Shown: piece by piece, positions 40,318-51,936 of the stretch | How positions within the stretch are numbered: the first letter of the stretch is position 1 | How the letters are laid out: each line of letters opens with the position of its first letter | Origin: Zelonia costaricensis | Taxonomy: Eukaryota; Euglenozoa; Kinetoplastea; Trypanosomatida; Trypanosomatidae | Direction: 5' to 3' | DNA: 64,000 nt | Assembly (NCBI GenBank): GCA_030849075.1 | Contig: JASAOO010003556.1 | Span: forward strand, 79,188-143,187 | Position numbers and translations under genes: made by a program | Notes under the pieces: model-generated | The model's database searches: none | Told to the model about the DNA's origin: nothing | Seen by the model: only the letters and a program-made list of their open reading frames with translations

Positions 40318-41140
40318 ACAGCAAAACTGTCGCGACACTCCTATTTGACTGGCGTCACTGAAAGTCGGCAGAGCAAAACGCTCCTTTACCAGGCTTGGCT
40401 GCCTTCCAGCTTGCTCTTTCAGCCTCAGAAGGGGCTTTGCAGGATTTCTACGTGGATTATTACTGCCGAGTCATGGCTCTCCAAAAGATTCATCGCAGAA
40501 CGTCATGTAGTCCAGCTTCCCAGCTGCTTTATGCTATTGCTTTTTTTTTTTTTTCGCGTTGACGTTTATGAGGTGCCGCTACAAAGCAAACGAAAAAAAG
40601 ATACTCGTTACAGCTTTGCCGCGTGCACATCAATTTGTGCCAGAACTCTCATGTGCAAAGGTATCGTGACGTCGCGACTACCGCACGAGGAAAGAAATCT
40701 ACGCTTGTGACATCCCTTTGCAGAGACAGTGAGGAAGCATTGACCTTTTCATGTAGCGTAAAGTCACATTTGACGTGCCGCTCGTTAACTGTGGCGCTGA
40801 GCTGTTCACACTGCGAGCGAATGCCGACCCGAACACAAAAAATGAACTGGCGCAGGGCTCCGGCGGCTTCCCGGCGCGTACATTCACGGTTGATCATGAT
40901 GCACTTGCGCAGACTGATGCCCTCATTTCATCTTGCTCTATTGTATTCCGCGGTGTCATCGCACTCGATTCTTGGTTCAATGCAGTCTGCCTTAATTCTG
41001 CACGTTCGCTCGTCACACTGGCGCAGCTCTTTTTCTCGGTCTTCCTGAAAAAAAAAGGGTAGAACGCAAGAGGCTACATCCATAACAGCACCAAAAAAAA
41101 ATAGTCAAGGAGAAGAAAAAAGCAAAAAAAAACGGGAAGC
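40318..41140. other. intergenic spacer
   Basis: About 820 bases. It holds a T tract at 40542-40554 and, close to ubiquilin, a pyrimidine stretch (41028-41047) followed by A tracts. No gene supported. Confidence 0.6.
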
Positions 41141-42091
41141 ATGGCGATCACAATCAAACTCGCGAATGGCACCCAGCACACGGTGGAAGTGGCTGACTTT
41201 GGTGTGACTGTGACCGAGCTCAAGAAGCAAATTGCTGAGACGCTGGAGATTCCTGCTGACGAGCAGCGTATCATCCTTCGCGGAAAGGTGCTCAAGGACG
41301 AGGGCGTTCTGTCAGCCGTGGGCATGGAGGACGGCAACGTCATCCACGTCGTGCGGAGCAAGAAGAACACTGCCGCCACCTCGAACCCGTCTGCTGCATC
41401 AACGGCAAACATATCAGCGCCGTCTTCGGCGGTTGCCGTTCCTGCGCCGACGCCAAGTCAAGCCCAGCCCGTGCCGAGCGCAGCCAACCCGTATGCTGCG
41501 CTGATGAGCACCTTCGGCGCCCCGCAAGCGCCTACAGCCGGAGCCGGCCTGCCGGCCATGAACCCGTACGGCGGCATGGGGATGGGTGGTGCCGGTGCGG
41601 GTATGGACATGTTCGGCGCCGGTGCGCCCAACCCACAGCAGGCGATGGAGATGATGCAGAACCCGATGATGCAGCAGATGATGCAGCAGGCTCTCAGCAA
41701 TCCCCAGTTTATGCAATACGTGATCCAAAGCAACCCACAGCTAGCGAGCATGCCGCCTCAGCAGCAGCAAGCCATCATTGAGATGATGCGCAACCCGCAA
41801 ATGATGCAGCTGGCTATGGCGATGTCGGGTGGCCTTGGTGGTCCCGGGGCAACGCCACAGAGTGCTGCGGGTGCTGCACCGCAGGGAGCGGCACCCTCGC
41901 CTTTTGGCGCGGGCTTCAACCCCGCCATGTTTGCCCCACCAGTGCCGCAGGGTAACCCGCGCGAAGTCTACCGCGAACAGCTCCAGCAGCTCCGTGATAT
42001 GGGCTTCCCGAACGAGGAGGCCAACATCGCCGCTCTGCAGCAGGCGCAAGGGAATGTTCAGTTTGCGTTGGAGCGTCTGCTTGGCGCCTAG
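41141..42091 (+). CDS. ubiquilin/Dsk2-like ubiquitin receptor
   Basis: Predicted 316 residues. An N-terminal ubiquitin-like domain (about 1-72; MAITIKLANGTQHTVEV, EQRIILRGKVLKDE) would contact the proteasome. The Met/Gln/Asn-rich middle contains STI1-type segments (MMQNPMMQQMM, NPQFMQYVIQSNPQL, MMRNPQMMQLAM). A C-terminal UBA domain (about 275-315; YREQLQQLRDMGFPNEEANIAAL) would bind ubiquitin chains. The order UBL-STI1-UBA defines ubiquilin/Dsk2, which delivers ubiquitinated clients to the proteasome. It is shorter than the human proteins (~590) and close to yeast Dsk2 (373). The ATG is unambiguous. Confidence 0.93.
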   Translation: MAITIKLANGTQHTVEVADFGVTVTELKKQIAETLEIPADEQRIILRGKVLKDEGVLSAVGMEDGNVIHVVRSKKNTAATSNPSAASTANISAPSSAVAVPAPTPSQAQPVPSAANPYAALMSTFGAPQAPTAGAGLPAMNPYGGMGMGGAGAGMDMFGAGAPNPQQAMEMMQNPMMQQMMQQALSNPQFMQYVIQSNPQLASMPPQQQQAIIEMMRNPQMMQLAMAMSGGLGGPGATPQSAAGAAPQGAAPSPFGAGFNPAMFAPPVPQGNPREVYREQLQQLRDMGFPNEEANIAALQQAQGNVQFALERLLGA

Positions 42092-43010
42092 CAGGCGCGC
42101 CAATTGCAAGGGTACCGCTTTGTTTATTTTCTCTCAGTTCTGCTTCTCGGCAGCTGCCTTGTTTAACTATAGCCATTTGAACCACCATGAATGCTCTCGC
42201 CCGCTGCGACGAGAATCACAATGATTGAGCAGATGGAGTTTGAGGATCTGAACTCCATAGTGTAGGCGAGAACTAGTGAAAGGTCTGGTTGTTGTGCTTG
42301 CGGAGTCGTGCTTTGCAGATGCTCGTGCCTTGGAGCATGCTCTACCAAAAGGCAGCGATTGAAACGGGAAGACAACGTACGAGAGCTGTTAAAAAAAAAA
42401 AAGAGGAAGTAACGGGCTGTGAAGACGGCAGTTGCGGCTATCAAAAAACGTACTACACGCTGGCGCTGTCCAAATACCACTCGCAGCGTAGGACGCAAAA
42501 TGAGAAAACAAAGGAGTGGAAGGGACCTCTGCAGTGCGTACCGCGCTTGGAAACAAAGGAGAACAGAATAATGCCTCCACAGTCTTTCCTGCCGGGAGGC
42601 GACCTGCATTTCCACCTCCTTCTCTTTCCGTCTTTCTCCACAAAACTCGCTCCACGCGCATTGGCGCACGCACGTGTGTACGTCTTCCGCGTGGGAAGCG
42701 CTTGAGCAGAAACACAGCTCCCCGAGAGTGCATCCCTTTCTTTTTTTTTTATCTTGCCCTATTGACTCTTCTTCTCTCCGTTACATAGAGCCCCAAACAG
42801 GCCCACATCAGCACCCTGGCGGCTTGACTGAAAAGTACCTCACTTCACTTCGACCACTCTCATAGTAGGATCGTCCACTCGCTCACTATCCGCTCTCGCT
42901 GTTGAGGACACGAGACCACCTCACATTTTCTGTGACGGCCCAGACAAGAGTACTGTGACGCTTTTTCCTCCACCTCCTCGCTCCCTTTTTTTTCCTCAGC
43001 GTCGCAGTCC
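42092..43010. other. intergenic spacer
   Basis: 0.9 kb between ubiquilin and CRK3; A tract 42391-42401, T tract 42743-42751 and the CRK3 acceptor tract at its right end. Nothing else recognised. Confidence 0.6.
42961..42999 (+). promoter_or_regulatory. predicted spliced-leader acceptor for CRK3
   Basis: Almost pure pyrimidine tract ending TTTTTTTTCCTCAG, AG at 42998-42999, 11 nt before the ATG at 43011. A second AG at 43006-43007 is an alternative. Confidence 0.6.
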
Positions 43011-43946
43011 ATGTCCACCTTCGGCCGTGTGACGACGCGCGGCGGCGAGGCTGGCACGCGTGACAGCCTGGAGCGCTACAATCGCCTCGACGTACTTGGC
43101 GAGGGCACCTACGGCGTCGTCTATCGTGCCGTGGACAAGATCACGGGACAGTACGTCGCCCTCAAGAAGGTGCGGCTGGACCGCACCGAGGAGGGCATCC
43201 CCCAGACCGCGCTGCGCGAGGTGTCGATTCTGCAGGAGTTCGACCACCCCAACATCGTGAACCTCCTCGATGTCATCTGCTCCGATGGGAAGCTCTACCT
43301 TGTGTTTGAATTCGTGGAGGCGGATCTGAAGAAGGCCATTGAAAAGCAGGAAGGCGGCTACGCCGGTATGGAGCTGAAGCGACTCATTTACCAGCTTCTC
43401 GACGCCCTTTACTTTTGCCACCGGCACCGCATCATTCACCGCGACCTGAAGCCGGCAAATATTCTTCTGACCGCGGGGAACGTGCTCAAGCTGGCTGACT
43501 TCGGCCTTGCCCGTGCGTTCCAGGTGCCGATGCACACGTACACGCACGAGGTTGTCACCCTGTGGTACCGTGCGCCGGAGATTCTGCTCGGTGAGAAGCA
43601 CTACACCCCTGCCGTGGACATGTGGAGTGTCGGCTGCATTTTTGCGGAGCTGGCGCGCCGCAAGGTGCTCTTCCGCGGTGACAGCGAAATCGGGCAGCTG
43701 TTCGAGGTTTTCCAGGTGCTCGGCACTCCGGCTGACGCGGAGGGCTCCTGGCCAGGCGTCTCGCGACTCCCCGACTACCGCGACGTCTTCCCGAAGTGGC
43801 CGGCCAAGCGGCTGAATCAGGTGCTACCAGAGTTGCACCCCGACGCCATCGACCTCCTCTCGAAGATGCTGAAGTACGACCCCCGTGAGCGCATCTCGGC
43901 CAAAGAGGCCCTGCAGCATCCGTGGTTCAACGACCTTCGCTGGTGA
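43011..43946 (+). CDS. CRK3: cell division cycle 2-related kinase CRK3 (CDK1-type)
   Basis: Predicted 311-residue cyclin-dependent kinase with a ~20-residue N-terminal extension typical of Leishmania CRK3. Visible motifs: Gly loop LGEGTYGVV (29-37) with inhibitory T33/Y34; catalytic K52 in VALKK; the cyclin-binding helix PSTAIRE variant PQTALRE (64-70); HRDLKPAN (H143, D145); DFGLAR; and the T-loop with T178 (activating Thr in Leishmania CRK3) before VVTLWYRAPE. Family knowledge: CRK3 with CYC6/CYCA-type cyclins drives G2/M and is essential in Leishmania. Nearly all kinase-domain residues I recall for Leishmania CRK3 are kept; the N-terminal tail (MSTFGRVTTRGGEAG) differs at several positions. 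Confidence 0.97.
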   Translation: MSTFGRVTTRGGEAGTRDSLERYNRLDVLGEGTYGVVYRAVDKITGQYVALKKVRLDRTEEGIPQTALREVSILQEFDHPNIVNLLDVICSDGKLYLVFEFVEADLKKAIEKQEGGYAGMELKRLIYQLLDALYFCHRHRIIHRDLKPANILLTAGNVLKLADFGLARAFQVPMHTYTHEVVTLWYRAPEILLGEKHYTPAVDMWSVGCIFAELARRKVLFRGDSEIGQLFEVFQVLGTPADAEGSWPGVSRLPDYRDVFPKWPAKRLNQVLPELHPDAIDLLSKMLKYDPRERISAKEALQHPWFNDLRW

Positions 43947-45050
43947 TGGCGCGCCAAGCAGCCACTTCAGTCGCGGGCTTGATAGACGGAGGGGAAAAAA
44001 ACGCAAGAGCAGCGCAGATGACTGGGTGTTCAGATCTTGCCAGATGCGTGCCCTTTTCTTTCTCCGGAGGCCAAACTGGCTCAGGCGTAGCGCTTTCTTC
44101 CCAGTTTTTTGTGCTCTCTCCCTCTCTGTGCCGCTTGCGGGCTTTCTTTAGACCACGTGCTGTCGACTTAGACCATCTTCGAGTTCTAGATGTTTCTTCC
44201 GAGCGCTTCTGCACTCTCTTTCTTTGTGGTGCGCTATTTGCAGCACTACCACTTCGGCGTTGCTCCAAGTTGTTCGCGGCAATCTCTCACCCCCTCTCAT
44301 TTGCTTCGGTGCTTGCCCGGCTGCTGCCCCTTGAACCCTTTTTGACACGATTTGCGCAGAGGCGCATCACTCGGTTTTCCTGCCGCGTGAGAAGCCAGAT
44401 AGACACAGGTTTCGTTGTTTGCTTTTTTCCATCTAGATCCAGCGGCCCCGTCTTGTGCCGCAGCGACGGCTGTGCTTTGAACTGCCCTGTGAACGCTCTC
44501 CGTCGTCAAGAGAAGAGCGTCCCCACAAGGTCCATGACGAGGAAAAGACGAGCGCCGCGCCAAGGCACTCAGCGCCAGGTGCGCGGGTGCCTCGGCCTGC
44601 GTGCTGGTAAAGTCGTGGATCAGGGAAAAGGAAAAAAAGGATCTGCTTGCAGCATGGAAATGCGTTCTGCGAAGCGTGACCCTGAGCGGAAGCACGTCCT
44701 CAAGCTGCATGCAAAAGCCACTTGCTGCGTCTCCTCTGCAAATCGCGACCAAGACACACTCGCTCCACTCCGCACTCTCTCTCTCCTTTCTCCCACACGG
44801 CGTGTTTTTTTTGTTTTCTCATCACTTTCCAAAGTCCTCTTGAAGCGGTGTCTTACTCGCAAAACAAAACAAAACAACCACAGCGGCCTCAGGACCACCC
44901 TGGTCACCACCTTTGCCCTCACCAGCCCCGTCACATTGGTGGCCACGTTGGAGCGGGTGCGCGCCCACTCACACTCGCACAAGCAGCTCACAAAGGAGCA
45001 GGGCAGCACTCCTGAGAAGACGGTGAAAGGCACTCGCACGAGCAGCAAGC
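43947..45050. other. intergenic spacer
   Basis: 1.1 kb of CRK3 3' flank plus 5' flank of the coiled-coil gene. It holds a CT-rich stretch with a T tract at 44759-44820 and AACAA-type repeats at 44860-44877. A long plus-strand frame (43922-45076) lacks any domain and ends inside the next gene; not called. Confidence 0.6.
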
Positions 45051-45797
45051 ATGGCGTCCACGAGCTACAACCGTGAGGTGGCCGTCGAGGTCGCGGAGGA
45101 GAACTACAGCCTACAGAAGAGGCTTGCACGGCTCGAGAAGGAGGAGGAGCTGCAGCGGCAGGCGGCCGAGGATGAGGCCCGTTTCGACGAGGCTATCGAC
45201 ACCAGCGTCAACGATAGGGTGCGACGCCGCAACAACGCTTTGCAAGAGGAGGTGACGGCGCTGGAGACGCAGCTCAAGGAGTTGCAGACGGTCAACGTCA
45301 CAGACCTCCAGCACGAATACACTCGCCTAGACACTCGGCGCGCGCGCTTGCTGAACGAGATTGCGGGCCTGCGCCGTGTTCTCGCGAACCAGAGCAAGGA
45401 GGTGAAGCGCGCCACTCGCACCGTGAACGGCCAGCACGAGCTGCGCCGCCAGAACAATGAGAACCACGCAGCGGCGAACGCCGACATTCAGATGTTTCGT
45501 GAGAAGCGGGAGGCGCTAGCGAAGCAGACGCAGCACCTCATCGCGAAGGAGCGCCACCTAGAAGCGGAGCTGGAGACTCTTCCCGCCCCGGGCGAGGACC
45601 AGGAAGTCGTAATTAGCCGCCTCAGGGAGGACAACGAGAAGCGTGATGGCACCATTGCGCGTCTGGAGGCGGCGATTAAGGAGGAGCAGGAGAGGAGCAG
45701 CCACGCTCCGGCCGAGACAAACACCGCGGACGACTTGCAAGCCTTGCGCGAAGAGTATGTCAAGCTGAACGACCAGCTGAAGCGTAGCAGGCGGTGA
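45051..45797 (+). CDS. coiled-coil protein, unknown function
   Basis: Predicted 248 residues, almost entirely charged heptad-rich helix from residue ~10 to the end (LQKRLARLEKEEELQRQ, LQEEVTALETQLKELQ, LRREYVKL-type tail), with one break at LPAPGEDQ (~185). No membrane segment or signal. Trypanosomatid proteins of this kind are often flagellar or cytoskeletal, but nothing here proves location. The first ATG at 45051 is used; an upstream frame is in a different register. Confidence 0.8.
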   Translation: MASTSYNREVAVEVAEENYSLQKRLARLEKEEELQRQAAEDEARFDEAIDTSVNDRVRRRNNALQEEVTALETQLKELQTVNVTDLQHEYTRLDTRRARLLNEIAGLRRVLANQSKEVKRATRTVNGQHELRRQNNENHAAANADIQMFREKREALAKQTQHLIAKERHLEAELETLPAPGEDQEVVISRLREDNEKRDGTIARLEAAIKEEQERSSHAPAETNTADDLQALREEYVKLNDQLKRSRR

Positions 45798-46930
45798 TGC
45801 TGCGAGAGGCCGCCTTGTAGTCAGTTGCAACGGGACTAGGGCCCCTCTCCCCGTTTCCCAGCTCGGGCCGCAGCCCGTCACAGATGGTTGTCCGCCTCCG
45901 TGCGCACCCGCTGCTGTCTTCGTTTTTCTGTGTCCTGCTGAGCTGCATCTCTCGCCCACCCCTTCTCACCGCGGCAAGCTGGCCAGCGGGGGGGGGGTGG
46001 GGGCAAAAGAGAGAAGGTGCGCGTTGCTGCACCACATGTACCATACACGCCTCACCGTGTGGCTTTGGTTCTCGTCAAGAACGTCTCTCTTCTTGAAAAA
46101 AGAAAGAGGAGGAGTGGCACGGAGGGGGAGGGAGCAACTCGGGCACATGCAGGAGCCCGACTCTCCGCCCTCGCCTTTGTTGCTTTTCCTACGTTGTGCA
46201 CCATGTAAAACTCTTCTCTTGAAACCCACCTCAACGGTTCGTACCGCGCGAAGTGTCAGCGAAAAGAAAGCAAAGGGGTGGGCGGAGGGGTGGGGGGTGG
46301 GGAAGAGAGAGTGAAAGCACTCCCGTCTCTCTCCCTCTTCTAGGCAAAGTCGTTTGACACGCAGCTTCCTCGTCACCAAAGCGGGGAGTGATCCTCCCGG
46401 GCGAGGTCCTTTGTTTGCGCTTCAAGCTGTGGAGGGGTGGTCAGACAAGTCGCCAGTGTCCCGAGCGTCGCGCGCAGCTCCTCTCGCGAGGGGCCATGGT
46501 GAGGCACGCGTGCTACCCCACTCGCGCAGCTCTGGGTCCCTTTTTCATCCTCCCTCTTTCGAGTCTCTCCCGCAAACGTGCATTGGGAGTGCGAGGCACG
46601 GGGCAGGGGAAGGGGAGGGGGAGGGAAGGGGCGGCGGAGGCGTGGCACGAGTGCGTGGGCTCTGCAGGTTTCGCAAGGCCTTTTCCTAGCACTCAGGTGC
46701 TTCTTTATGGACAGCCGATTCTTGACCGGTTGGACTTTGTGTCACTCTTTGCGCGCGTTCACATGCATACACACGTGCATACACACATACACACACACAC
46801 TTACAGCGCGCTACCGCAGCGTTTCACCGCCTCTCTCCCTTCACGACATCGTTGCCGCTCTCCCGGCCTGCTGCCGCTCGCCGTCGCGGCTCCGAGCCTC
46901 TTTTCTCCTCCTTCTTTTCGACTTGGCAGG
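45798..46930. other. intergenic spacer
   Basis: 1.1 kb with a G tract at 45989-45996, a CA run at about 46768-46800 and a CT-rich tract leading to mtEF-G. The mtEF-G reading frame is open back to 46388, but that part is repeat-rich and judged leader sequence. Confidence 0.6.
46899..46929 (+). promoter_or_regulatory. possible spliced-leader acceptor one base before the mtEF-G start
   Basis: CT-rich tract (CTTTTCTCCTCCTTCTTTTC) followed by GGCAG, AG at 46928-46929, one base before ATG 46931. Upstream AGs at 46688-46689 and 46695-46696 after TTTTCC are alternatives. Confidence 0.4.
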
Positions 46931-49174
46931 ATGATGCGCCGGAGTGGTCTAGCCTTCATGCTGCGCGGCAGTGTGCCGCTGCTGGCGACTCCGGCCTTTC
47001 TCGAGAGCGTCAAGTATGTACGCAACATCGGCATCAGCGCTCACATTGACAGCGGCAAGACGACGCTGAGCGAGCGCATTCTCTTCTACTCGGGACGCAT
47101 CGGCAAGATTCACGAGGTGAAGGGTGGCACGGAGGTGGGCGCGACGATGGACTCGATGGAGCTGGAGAAGGAGCGCGGCATCACCATCCGCTCCGCTGCG
47201 ACGCAGTGCCGGTGGAAGACCAGCACCATCAACATCATCGACACCCCTGGTCACGTCGACTTCACCATCGAGGTCGAGCGCGCCCTGCGCGTGCTCGACG
47301 GCGCCATTCTCCTCATGTGCGCCGTCGGCGGCGTGCAGAGCCAGACGCTGACGGTGGACCGACAGATGAAGCGGTACGGCGTGCCGCGCATCTGCTTCAT
47401 CAACAAGCTGGACCGCGACAACGCCAACCCGCAGCGCGCGCTGAAGCAGGCGCAGGAGCGGCTCGGCATCAACGCAGCGTTCATCCAACTGAACATGGGC
47501 ACCGCGCAGGACTTCGAGGGCGTCGTCGACCTCATCGCGCAGAAGGCGGTCTACTTCGAGGGCCCCTTTGGCGAGACGATCCGCTACGAGCCCGTGCCGA
47601 GCTACATCGCAGACGACATGGCCGCCGCTCGCAAGGAGCTCGTGAGCCGGCTGGCCGAGTGCGACGAGGAGATGGAGGCGATCTTCCTCAACGACCAGGA
47701 GCCAACCGAGGAGCAGATTCACGCCGCTATTCGGCGCGCCACCATCGCGAACAAGTTCGTGCCCGTCATGGTGGGCTCGGCGTACCGCAACAAGGGTGTG
47801 CAGCTGCTCCTCGACGCCGTCGAGCGCTACCTGCCCTCGCCGGAGGAGCGCCACAACTCTGGCTTCCGCGTGAAGCGGGTGAAGGATGAGGAGGGCAACG
47901 TCTCGAGCGTCAAGGATGGCGAGGTGGAGCTGATGACGGACGACGAGAAGCCGCTGGTGGCCCTCGTCTTCAAGATTGAAGAGACGAAGAAGTCGGGGCT
48001 GTCAAACTATGTGCGCGTGTACCAGGGGAAAATGCGCAAGGAGCACCTGACGAACATCCGCACCGGCAAGAACTTTCTGCCGCCGAAGCTGGTGCGCATG
48101 CACGCCGACAGCGCCGAGGTGGTGGACGAGGTGCGCGCTGGCGACATCTGCGCCATCCAAGGCGAGGTGGACGCCTCCTCGGGCGACACCCTCATGAAAG
48201 CCGGGCCGCAGTCAGCCGCGCAGCTCTTCTCGTGCGAGGACATGTACGTGCCCCCGCGCGTCATCTCGGCGTCGCTGAAGCTGAAGGACGACAAGGACCA
48301 CGGCCGGGTGCGGGAGCGCATGTTCGCTTTCATGCGCGAGGACCCGACGTTTGTGTACTATCGCAACTCGGAAACGAACGAGGACATCGTCGAGGGCATG
48401 GGTGAGCTGCACCTCGACATCTACGTGGAGCGGCTGAAGCGCGAGCATGGGCTGCAGGTTGAGCTCGGCAAGCCGACAGTCAACTACCGCGAGGTCATCA
48501 CCGAACGTCAGGAGTTCGACTACGTCTTCAAGCGGCAGAGCGGTGGCGCGGGACAGTGGGCGCACCTGAAGGGTTACATCGAGCCGCTGCCGATCGACAT
48601 GTCGGTGGAGAAGGGCGTCAAGAACAAGGCGACGACGCGGTGCTCGAACGGCGACATTCGTGAGTCGCTGCAGAAGACGGTGGTCAAGCAGCTGGAGCGC
48701 AAGATTTTTATGAAGGGGGAGCTGATGCACGCCCCGGTGTGGGGCGTCCACTTCCACCTCAACGGCGGCGCGATGCACGAGGTGGACTCCAACGATCAGG
48801 CCTTCAAGAACGCCACACAGGAGCTGTGGGAGACGATGCTGCCAAAGCTGAAGCCGACGCTCGTGGAGCCGTTCATGGATGTCGAGATGACCGTGCCGGC
48901 ATCCAACATGACCGACGTGGCGACCGAGTTTGCCAAGCGCGAGGGCGTCGTGACGGAGACAGTTGTCGACGGGCCGGACGCGGTGATTCGAGGCGAGACG
49001 GCGCTCGACACGATGTTTGGCTTCATCTCAGACCTGCGGCGCCTCACAAAGGGCCAGGGCGACTTCAGTATGCAGTTCCGTGAGTACCGCCCGATGCAGC
49101 ACTACAAGGCGCAGATGCGCATGAATGAACGCAACGGCGACCTCGGCCGCAAGCCATTTCAGCTTTCGGACTGA
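46931..49174 (+). CDS. mitochondrial translation elongation factor G (EF-G1)
   Basis: Predicted 747-residue GTPase that drives translocation on mitochondrial ribosomes. A short basic presequence (MMRRSGLAFMLRGS) precedes the GTPase domain: G1 AHIDSGKT (37-44), G2 RGITI, G3 DTPGH, G4 NKLD, G5 VGSA. Domains II-V follow, including MGELHLDIYVERL (domain III) and domain IV/V segments GGAGQWAHLKGYIEPL and DVEMTVPASNMTDV. Length and the ATMDSMELEKERGIT switch sequence match GFM1/EF-G1 rather than the recycling factor EF-G2. The start at 46931 is preferred because the upstream open frame is microsatellite and CT tract. A second Met follows at once (ATGATG). Confidence 0.95.
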   Translation: MMRRSGLAFMLRGSVPLLATPAFLESVKYVRNIGISAHIDSGKTTLSERILFYSGRIGKIHEVKGGTEVGATMDSMELEKERGITIRSAATQCRWKTSTINIIDTPGHVDFTIEVERALRVLDGAILLMCAVGGVQSQTLTVDRQMKRYGVPRICFINKLDRDNANPQRALKQAQERLGINAAFIQLNMGTAQDFEGVVDLIAQKAVYFEGPFGETIRYEPVPSYIADDMAAARKELVSRLAECDEEMEAIFLNDQEPTEEQIHAAIRRATIANKFVPVMVGSAYRNKGVQLLLDAVERYLPSPEERHNSGFRVKRVKDEEGNVSSVKDGEVELMTDDEKPLVALVFKIEETKKSGLSNYVRVYQGKMRKEHLTNIRTGKNFLPPKLVRMHADSAEVVDEVRAGDICAIQGEVDASSGDTLMKAGPQSAAQLFSCEDMYVPPRVISASLKLKDDKDHGRVRERMFAFMREDPTFVYYRNSETNEDIVEGMGELHLDIYVERLKREHGLQVELGKPTVNYREVITERQEFDYVFKRQSGGAGQWAHLKGYIEPLPIDMSVEKGVKNKATTRCSNGDIRESLQKTVVKQLERKIFMKGELMHAPVWGVHFHLNGGAMHEVDSNDQAFKNATQELWETMLPKLKPTLVEPFMDVEMTVPASNMTDVATEFAKREGVVTETVVDGPDAVIRGETALDTMFGFISDLRRLTKGQGDFSMQFREYRPMQHYKAQMRMNERNGDLGRKPFQLSD

Positions 49175-51899
49175 GGCGTGCCCCCCCCCCCTCCAACGCG
49201 GCTCCGCGCCTGACCAAGATCAGCGTCGTCTTGCTGCTCGACGGGTACGAGAGGACTCGGTGAGGGAGGGAGGAGGCAAGAGGCGACCGAAGAAGAATAG
49301 CAGTGCGCGTCTTTGGCGGCCGCGTGCACGAGTGACGCGGTCCGCTGCGTTGATTTGCACTTTCGATGCACCCCTGTCCACGTGTCTGCTGCGGCCACCG
49401 CTTTCGCCACAGTTCCCAGCTCGATTGTTTCCTCTTGTTTTCGTGTCTGGCGTCGTTTGAGACTCGTCCTCAGTGTTCTCCGGCGTTGGCGGTGGTGTGT
49501 GTGTGTGTGTGTGTGTGCGTTCGCGCGTCTTGTGGCCTCTGTGCCCGACGAGGTTGGGGACGCAGCCTCGCGGCTGCTTGCGCACGAACGATGTGGCAGA
49601 CGAAACCGCATAGCTCTTCGGCGTCTCCTCCAGTTTTTCTTTCCTCACGTCCTCACAAATACTCTCCTCCCTCACCCGTGTCCTCGAATGGCTCTGGCCG
49701 TAACTAACCAGGGTGAGCAGAACAACAACGAACGGCTCTACGGAAATCGTGGGAGGCGTGGTGTTAAAGGGAAGCAGCCCTGCGCACACCGCCGCAAAAG
49801 CCGGCCTCGGCAGTCCCCTTCGCCCCCCCCCTCTGCGCGTGAAGCACGGCGAGAATTCGAATGAGGTGCGCTATCGTTGATTTCGCGTGCACAGTGGAGG
49901 GGAGAGGGCGACGGTACCGAACGTGCAAGAGAGCACGAGCCTTGCTGCCCTTCTGCGAGTCGGCATGCAGCTGGTTAACCGCTCGATCGCAGAGAAGGGC
50001 AGAGGGGCGCGTCTTTTTGGCGAGTGGGTGAGCACGGCGGCACGGGCGGATTTGCGAACACGCGCGCCGGTGAACGTGCGACAGCGCCGCGCCCACGTCT
50101 CCACCTTTCAGCCGCACCATGCCTAGCCTGCTCTGCCGGGTGGACTTCACTTTTCACCGGATCTCTTCTTTCCTCTCCGCATTCACCTTGCTCGTGCTTC
50201 AATCTGCACACGCGGTTCTCACGTTTGCCTCGCGCACGCTGACGAACGAGCAAACAAAACCGTGGCTCTCTTTACTTCTCCGCGACCTCGATATGGCCGC
50301 TTGCCGACACACTGGAAAAACACCGTTGACGGCGCACCAGTGTCCTCGGATACGGCTTGCCTTTGACGAGAGCACCCCAGTTGCGCTCTCTCTCTCTTGC
50401 TGATTTCTGCTTCGCCCTCCTTCCCTCTTCGTATTTGTTGCTTCGCGGTGCATCACCGTTCCTCCTCACGAAGAAGAAGGCAGAGTCGCAGCACGTCAGC
50501 ACTGCACGGGTACAGCACCGGCGCAGCGTGTTTCTGCGTTCGAATAAGACCGCGCTCTGCGCAAAGGGCGCGCAGCGACCGATTTGTGCTCGCTCGATCA
50601 AAACACATACACACAGAACCACAATCAACGAGCAACAGCATTAGCGGCCGCTGATAGGTCGGGGCCAGCCCTTTCTTTACGTAGCACCGATAACCCGAGT
50701 GCCGCCACAAACACGTGGTGTCGTCGGTGCGGTGTGTCCCCCTCTTGCTACTTACCGCAGCGGATTGTTGGCCACCGCTCTCCTGATCTCTCTCTCCCGC
50801 TTTACATCGACAGCGTGGTCGCATCTCCTGCTTCTGCTTCGCCACGCGCGACGCAAGAGAGACGACTGGCGCCGTGGGTAGCTTTTGCTGTGCGCACCCA
50901 CAGTGCCTGCAAGTATCTGCAGCGCTGTGTCCTGTCTGAACTACCTTCGACATCCCCTGTCGACACACTTCACCACCACACACGGCCAGGGAGGCGACGA
51001 CTGCGCGCAGGCAGCGAAGCGAGTCAATTCGCGTTGACGCCAAGTCACACTTCAGCTTCGCCCCTGGCTGCCTGCCGGTGCGTTTGTTTTTGTGCTGGTG
51101 TTTGCGTTTGTGTTGGTGTGTGCGTCCGCTCACCTGCCTCCCTCGCTTCCATTGTCCTCGCGCTCTGGAGCGCCCTTCTTCTTCTACCAGCTACCCCATA
51201 TTTTATCTGCTCCCTTCTTTGTGTGCGCACGTCATACGCGCGTGTTTGTTAAGTGAGTCTGTGTCTTTGTGGGCGTGTGCACGTGTGTGAGCGCACCCCG
51301 CTATCACTGTCGTTGTGTCCACGCCCTGCGCTTTTTTCCGACTCCTGTGGTGTGCGTGTGCGGCGCCGTACTGCTAGCTAGCCTGGTCCCTCTCCCCTCC
51401 CCGCCTTTTGTTTCTCTTTTGTTTCCGGCTTGCGTGCACGTGTGCGCTCTCGCGATTTCTCCACCTCGGACTTTGCGCCCATTCAGAAGATTCTTCTGTC
51501 ACTTTGATCTGCTTCACAGCCCGTCGATACTGCGCCTTTTAAAGAGTCTCATTACCTTCTCTGTAGCCGCGTCACTGCGTTTGTGTCTGTCTCTCTCTGT
51601 GTGTGTGCTTCTGGGTAGGAGCGGGCATTACTGGTCCACCACCCTCTTTCTTTTCTTTCTTTCTCTCCCTCCCTGTCCGCACTTCGTGTGTGTATTTGTC
51701 TTCAAGCCTTTTCTTCTGTGCGTTCGCCCTCCTCCCCAGCTCTCCTTCCTCTCCCCTCTCCCGTTTCCAGAGAGGGCTGAGACAACTTCACTTCCTCTGT
51801 CTCTCACTCACTCACTCACTCACACTCTCTCCTACTCCCTCCTTCTCAAAGTCTTCCACGGAGACGAACGCGTTAGCACGCGACTGCATTCTGCACGTT

Positions 51900-51901
<2 letters not shown>

Positions 51902-51933
<32 letters not shown>
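51902..51933. repeat. (CA)n microsatellite
   Basis: Uninterrupted CA dinucleotide run of about 32 bases within the 4.8-kb gene-free stretch. Confidence 0.92.

Positions 51934-51936
<3 letters not shown>

Noticed and set aside
43922..45076. 384-codon plus-strand open frame after CRK3
   Set aside because: Starts inside CRK3 and ends inside the coiled-coil gene; no conserved segment.
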